Of a stretch of DNA of 11,489 nucleotides, positions 8,308 to 11,489 are shown piece by piece (position 1 is the stretch's first letter; every line of letters begins with the position of its first letter). The notes beneath the pieces are model-generated. The model had not been told where the DNA came from. It saw only the letters and a list, made by a program, of their open reading frames with translations, and made no database searches. Origin of the DNA: an uncultured Kangiella sp. (GTDB lineage Bacteria; Pseudomonadota; Gammaproteobacteria; Enterobacterales; DSM-103792); contig CAMLKQ010000043.1 of NCBI GenBank assembly GCA_946480585.1, positions 1-11,489 on the forward strand, in the 5' to 3' direction. A program made the translations under genes and the position numbers.

Positions 8308-8332
8308 AAGACGCCTCTTTAGCAGAGGTCTT
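8308..8332 (+). promoter_or_regulatory. Hairpin in the barrel-gene leader
   Basis: CCTCT (8314-8318) pairs with AGAGG (8324-8328) across a 5-nt loop. AAGA (8308-8311) pairs with TCTT (8329-8332) across a 2-nt bulge. It ends 10 nt before the GGAG ribosome site at 8343-8346, so it lies in the leader if transcription starts upstream of it. Stem strength is modest. Confidence 0.35.
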
Positions 8333-8353
8333 GCAATAACACGGAGCTCACTG

Positions 8354-8905
8354 ATGAAAAAATTGTTGCTTGCCACGGCGGTATTGGCCGCCAGCTCGGC
8401 CACCCTGGCCGCCGGCCCGCAGTACACCTATGTCCAAGGCCAGTGGCAGGATGCGGAATTGGAAGACAGCGACGCTGATCTCGATGGTTTTGGCGTTGCC
8501 GGAAGCATCGATCTGAACAAGGAGTTCTTTGCTTTCGCCCAATACGCCAACGTCGATGATCGTGGCGTTGACCTGGACCGCTTCGCTGTCGGTGCGGCCT
8601 ACAAAATGCCACTCAGCACCCGCACCGATCTGAATTTCGGCGCCGGTATTGTCAGCTATGACTTGAGCAACCGTTTCGGCGTGGATGACGACGACAGCGG
8701 TCTGCTGCTGACGGCCGGTATCCGTTCGATGTTGAACGACAACCTTGAGCTCGGCGCAGGCGCCAGCTACGAAGATGCTTACGATATCGACATGCTGGTC
8801 AATGTGTACGGCGCCTGGCATTTCAACAATCAGTTTTCGGCAGGCTTGAGCCTGACCGAAGGCGATGTGGAAACCACCGCCATTTACGTGCGCATGGCGT
8901 TTTGA
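8354..8905 (+). CDS. Small outer-membrane beta-barrel protein
   Basis: A 183-residue protein with GGAG 7 nt before the ATG. Residues 1-19 or 1-20 form a typical Sec signal (MKKLLLATAVLA, cut near LAA/G). The mature part alternates polar and apolar residues in short strands joined by acidic turns, for example FFAFAQYANV, FAVGAAYKM, LNFGAGIVSYD, GLLLTAGIR and LELGAGASYE. It ends in YVRMAF, with the terminal Phe and upstream aromatic expected of a BAM-recognised barrel. About 8 to 10 strands fit the length, as in small OmpA/OmpX-like or Ax21-type barrels. Loops are rich in Asp (DDDD at 111-114), which may bind cations. The pore or adhesin role is unknown. Transcription probably ends at the terminator at 8978-9001. 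Confidence 0.85.
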   Translation: MKKLLLATAVLAASSATLAAGPQYTYVQGQWQDAELEDSDADLDGFGVAGSIDLNKEFFAFAQYANVDDRGVDLDRFAVGAAYKMPLSTRTDLNFGAGIVSYDLSNRFGVDDDDSGLLLTAGIRSMLNDNLELGAGASYEDAYDIDMLVNVYGAWHFNNQFSAGLSLTEGDVETTAIYVRMAF

Positions 8906-8909
8906 TCGC

Positions 8910-8949
8910 GATGGCGGCAAACGGCCACTTGTGATCGTTTGTCGCCGTC
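8910..8949 (+). other. Long hairpin just after the barrel gene
   Basis: Fourteen consecutive pairs (8910-8923 with 8936-8949, two of them G-U) close a 12-nt loop. It begins 5 nt after the stop codon and 28 nt before the terminator. It probably shields the 3' end of the message from exonucleases. It is not followed by T residues, so it is not itself the terminator. Confidence 0.5.
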
Positions 8950-8977
8950 ATCATCACGACAGCATTCTGCAAAAAGC

Positions 8978-9001
8978 AAAAAGGCCGCAAGCGGCCTTTT
9001 T
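8978..9001. terminator. Bidirectional rho-independent terminator
   Basis: An A5-GGCCG arm (8978-8987) pairs with CGGCC-T5 (8992-9001) over a 4-nt loop CAAG. The T-run serves the + strand barrel gene. On the - strand the A-run becomes a T-run, extended by another five T from 8971-8975, and serves the solute-binding gene that ends at 9076. The convergent layout makes a shared terminator expected. The rest of the 170-bp gap holds the hairpin at 8910-8949 and nothing else I can identify. Confidence 0.92.
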
Positions 9002-9075
9002 GTTTGGTTCAGCGGAGCGATTATGCCGTGTCATGCCGATTGCCGTGCAGCAATCCGGTAGCATTATTTCTGTGC

Positions 9076-10317
9076 TCAGCGCCCACTCATGATGGCGGTG
9101 TAATCGCTGCTCCAGCGTGAGTACGGTACGCAATTGCCCTGTTGCGTGGCGCAGGCCGTGACCGGCGTTTTCCAGAATCGCAGCTGATCAAACAGCGCAT
9201 AGCCGTTGCGGGTACAGCCTGCCTGCCCAAGTCGGGTCGTGTTGTCACAGGCCGCAGGTACTGCCGGCAGCGAGCCAAACCAGTTGGCGACATCGGCCTG
9301 CACCGCCGGATTCAGCGACCATTCCAGCCACAGGTAGGCGCAGTTGGGATGCTGCGCTTCCGCATGCAGCATGGTGCTGTCCGCCCAACCGGTTGCGCCT
9401 TCCTGCGGGACCACTGCCGCGATCGGTGCGCCAGCAGCTTTCAGGGCGTTGACCTGAAACGGCCACGAACCGGAAGCGACCACACCTTCTTGACGAAAAT
9501 CCTGGATTTGCAGCAAGGCATCATGCCAGTAGCGATGCACCAAGCGCTTCTGTTGCCGCAGCAATTGCAGCGTTGCCTGATACTGTTTTTCGGTCAGCTC
9601 GTAAGGATCCCGAATGCCGAGTGCCGGCTGTTTGTGCATCAAATAGAGTGCAGCATCGGCAATGTGTATCGGACTGTCGAAAGCCTGAATGCGGCCTTTG
9701 TTGGATAGACCATCGGGCAAGGTTTGTTCGTCAAACACAACCGACCAACTGGTTGGTGCGCTGGTAAAGACGGCGCTGTTGAACATCAACACGTTTGGGC
9801 CCCACTGATAGGGGACGCCGTAATGCTGGCCATCCACTTTGTGCCAGGGCGCGTGCTGCAAACGCGGATCGATATGCTTGTAGGAAGGCAGCAACTGAAT
9901 GTTGATCGGTTGCACTTTCTTGCTGGCGATCAGCCGCAGACTGGCATCGCCAGAAGCTGTTACCAAATCAAACCGGTGCCGATTCATCAGCGACACCATT
10001 TCATCGGACGAGCCTGCCGTGGTGACTCGGACGAGGCAACCGGTACTCAATTCATAACCGCTTACCCAGTCTGTATTGGCGTCGTTGTCACCGCGCTCGA
10101 TGTAACCGGGCCATGCGAGAATGTGCAGCTCGCCTTCCGTCGGTCCAATCGCGGTGAGCGACACGCCGCTCGTCAATGACGTTGCTGCCTTGGTGTCGGC
10201 GCTTTCGGGTGTGGCGGGGCTGTCGCTGCAGGCCTGCAATGTGAGGATGAGTACAAACGTGACGGCGCAGGGCAGCCACCGGCTTGCGAGTTTTTCTGAC
10301 CATGCGGGCAAAGCCAT
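9076..10317 (-). CDS. PotD/PotF-like solute-binding lipoprotein
   Basis: A 413-residue protein. The ATG at 10317 is chosen because AGGA (10325-10328) is 7 nt upstream; the GTG at 10323 would leave only 1 nt. Residues 15-29 are hydrophobic and end in the lipobox LQAC (Cys30), so it is a lipid-anchored envelope protein. The mature part follows the spermidine/putrescine-binding fold (SBP family 1/8): ELHILAWPGYI (63-72), FDLVTASGD (116-124), the hinge block YGVPYQWGPNVLMFN (166-180), and late WADSTML and HPNCAYLWLEW blocks. Six mature cysteines other than Cys30 (94, 326, 357, 368, 389, 396) suggest disulfides, which are more than usual for PotD. Substrate specificity cannot be stated. No permease or ATPase gene adjoins it. 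It sits 50 bp downstream of the DUF6701 gene, on the same strand, and probably shares its transcript. Confidence 0.85.
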   Translation of the reverse strand: MALPAWSEKLASRWLPCAVTFVLILTLQACSDSPATPESADTKAATSLTSGVSLTAIGPTEGELHILAWPGYIERGDNDANTDWVSGYELSTGCLVRVTTAGSSDEMVSLMNRHRFDLVTASGDASLRLIASKKVQPINIQLLPSYKHIDPRLQHAPWHKVDGQHYGVPYQWGPNVLMFNSAVFTSAPTSWSVVFDEQTLPDGLSNKGRIQAFDSPIHIADAALYLMHKQPALGIRDPYELTEKQYQATLQLLRQQKRLVHRYWHDALLQIQDFRQEGVVASGSWPFQVNALKAAGAPIAAVVPQEGATGWADSTMLHAEAQHPNCAYLWLEWSLNPAVQADVANWFGSLPAVPAACDNTTRLGQAGCTRNGYALFDQLRFWKTPVTACATQQGNCVPYSRWSSDYTAIMSGR

Positions 10318-10324
10318 GTTCACG

Positions 10325-10328
10325 TCCT
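10325..10328 (-). promoter_or_regulatory. Ribosome binding site deciding the solute-binding protein start
   Basis: AGGA on the - strand lies 7 nt before the ATG at 10317. It favours that start over the in-frame GTG at 10323, which would be 1 nt away. The remaining 50-bp gap shows no terminator or clear promoter. Confidence 0.5.
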
Positions 10329-10367
10329 GTTTGCTGCGGATCCGTTGATGTTAAACAACGTGTTCCT

Positions 10368-11489
10368 TCAAGGTTTGGCCGGAATTTGTTCGCGCCAGAA
10401 AATCACTCGATCCGAGCCACGGTAGCGGCCGAACGTCGCGGTTGCCGTTGGCATATCGACACTGCCATCGCCATTCCAGTCAAACTGCAACCAGCTCGGT
10501 ACGTTCAGTTGCACGCGCAAACTGCCGTACTGATTCAAGCCCGGCGCACTGATGCGCAGCGGTGCGCTGGTTTGACTCAGACCACTTTGCAAACTGGTGG
10601 CGACGACCGGGTTTTCGACCGGGGTCATGGCATCGGTCAGGGTGCCGGTAAACTGATCGCGGCTGACGGCGGTGCGAATGTATTCACTGCAGGAGTCGGC
10701 GGCGTTGCGACGCCAGCGGCTGCCGTCAAAATACTCGGCCCGCAATGGAATCGGCAACGGCAATTGTTCCGGGCCGTAAGCATTGTCGACGGCGAGCCGA
10801 CCCAGACGGAATTCGATGGGGCCTTGTTCCGGCGAGCTGCCGCTGATGCTGTCGCTGTCACTGACGTCGAGTCGCAGCGCAACCGTGTAGGGCGCGCGCG
10901 CGCTCAGGAATTGATAGTAGGCCGGCACGGCACCTGTTGCGCCAGTGGCAATCAGCCTCGGTGTACCGACGCCCTCCACGAATTCCAGTTGATGACCGTC
11001 GTTGACGAATTCGCCGTCTGTGGCATCCGCGCCGGCATTGCGATCAACAAAGCTGACTGCGCTGTTCTGCAATCTGGCATAGCTGCCTTGGTAGTTGCGG
11101 GTGATGACGCCGCCGGCGTTGACGGCATTGACGGCCATGGCGACGGTAAAGGATTCACCGGCGTGGCTGTCTTTCAGGCCGGCGTAACTGAAATCATCGC
11201 CAGCCGTGCAATGGGCGTCGTAGCCGCTGACTGCCAGTTCGTAGTGATCCGGCACGATGCGGCCAATCGCCGCACTCGTGCTGCTGGGCAAGCTTTCGCC
11301 GAGGTAGCTGCCGGCCGTTGTCAGGCTGAAGCGACCCACTTCGCTGAATTGACCATTGCCGCTGTAACTGCCGGCCGTCAAGCTGACGTTGCTCGCCGAA
11401 AAGTTGCCTTCGATTGCGCTGTCCAGCATGTCGTGGTTGAGACTCACCGTGCCGGCAAAATTGGGCGTGCTGGCATTGCCGCTGCAGAA
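10368..11489 (-). CDS. DUF6701 (MshQ C-terminal) protein, 5' partial
   Basis: The frame is open to the window edge, with 373 residues visible; the GTG at 11447 is probably internal. It carries the DUF6701 signature of MSHA biogenesis protein MshQ: GRIVPDHYEL, an HCTAGDDFSYAG block, a VITRNYQGSYA strand, YFDGSRWRRNAADSC, and the closing LQFDWNGDGS, TFGRYRGSDRVIFWREQ. The end is therefore complete and only the N-terminal part is missing. MshQ proteins are long secreted or surface proteins linked in some Gammaproteobacteria to the mannose-sensitive haemagglutinin type IV pilus, often with a LamG-like domain upstream of DUF6701. No other msh gene is visible here, and the next gene is a solute-binding lipoprotein. 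The gene symbol is left empty because pilus membership cannot be shown from this window. Confidence 0.88.
   Translation of the reverse strand, partial: FCSGNASTPNFAGTVSLNHDMLDSAIEGNFSASNVSLTAGSYSGNGQFSEVGRFSLTTAGSYLGESLPSSTSAAIGRIVPDHYELAVSGYDAHCTAGDDFSYAGLKDSHAGESFTVAMAVNAVNAGGVITRNYQGSYARLQNSAVSFVDRNAGADATDGEFVNDGHQLEFVEGVGTPRLIATGATGAVPAYYQFLSARAPYTVALRLDVSDSDSISGSSPEQGPIEFRLGRLAVDNAYGPEQLPLPIPLRAEYFDGSRWRRNAADSCSEYIRTAVSRDQFTGTLTDAMTPVENPVVATSLQSGLSQTSAPLRISAPGLNQYGSLRVQLNVPSWLQFDWNGDGSVDMPTATATFGRYRGSDRVIFWREQIPAKP

Noticed and set aside
10892..10903. Alternating (GC)6 tract as possible Z-DNA or repeat
   Set aside because: It is short, lies inside the DUF6701 coding frame and encodes ordinary residues (SARAP).

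Overview
This looks like a chromosomal segment from a free-living Gammaproteobacterium of moderately high GC. The reasons are a PurT close to the E. coli enzyme, the C-terminal (DUF6701) half of an MshQ-like protein, a DUF4382 lipoprotein, a Tat-exported protein and an outer-membrane beta-barrel. The genus cannot be fixed from this sequence. I see no tRNA, rRNA, CRISPR array, insertion sequence, integrase or origin. Seven protein genes fill nearly all of the window. The first and last run off its edges.

Left part (1-3459, + strand): a secreted LamG (concanavalin A-like) protein lacking its N-terminus lies 13 bp before a Tat-signal protein that resembles a divergent DUF1501 protein. They form one transcription unit, closed by a near-perfect rho-independent terminator at 3426-3459. 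Together they look like an exported two-protein module of unknown function.

Centre (3570-7231, + strand): a membrane-anchored or periplasmic penicillin-acylase-family Ntn hydrolase carries its self-processing serine and an oxyanion-hole asparagine at the expected spacing. It is followed after 38 bp by purT, the formate-dependent GAR transformylase of purine synthesis. The two may be co-transcribed, but no functional link is obvious.

Right-centre (7324-9001, + strand): a DUF4382 lipoprotein and a small outer-membrane beta-barrel protein, both envelope proteins, are separated by 124 bp that hold a palindrome and two hairpins. A further long hairpin follows the barrel gene, and then a bidirectional terminator shared with the converging genes on the right.

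Right end (9076-11489, - strand): the DUF6701 (MshQ C-terminal) protein, truncated by the window edge, is followed 50 bp downstream by a PotD-like solute-binding lipoprotein with no transporter permease or ATPase next to it.

Apart from PurT, every gene encodes an exported or envelope protein. No complete new system is evident. The items most worth a second look are the LamG/Tat pair, the orphan binding lipoprotein beside the DUF6701 protein, and the structured RNA elements around the barrel gene.
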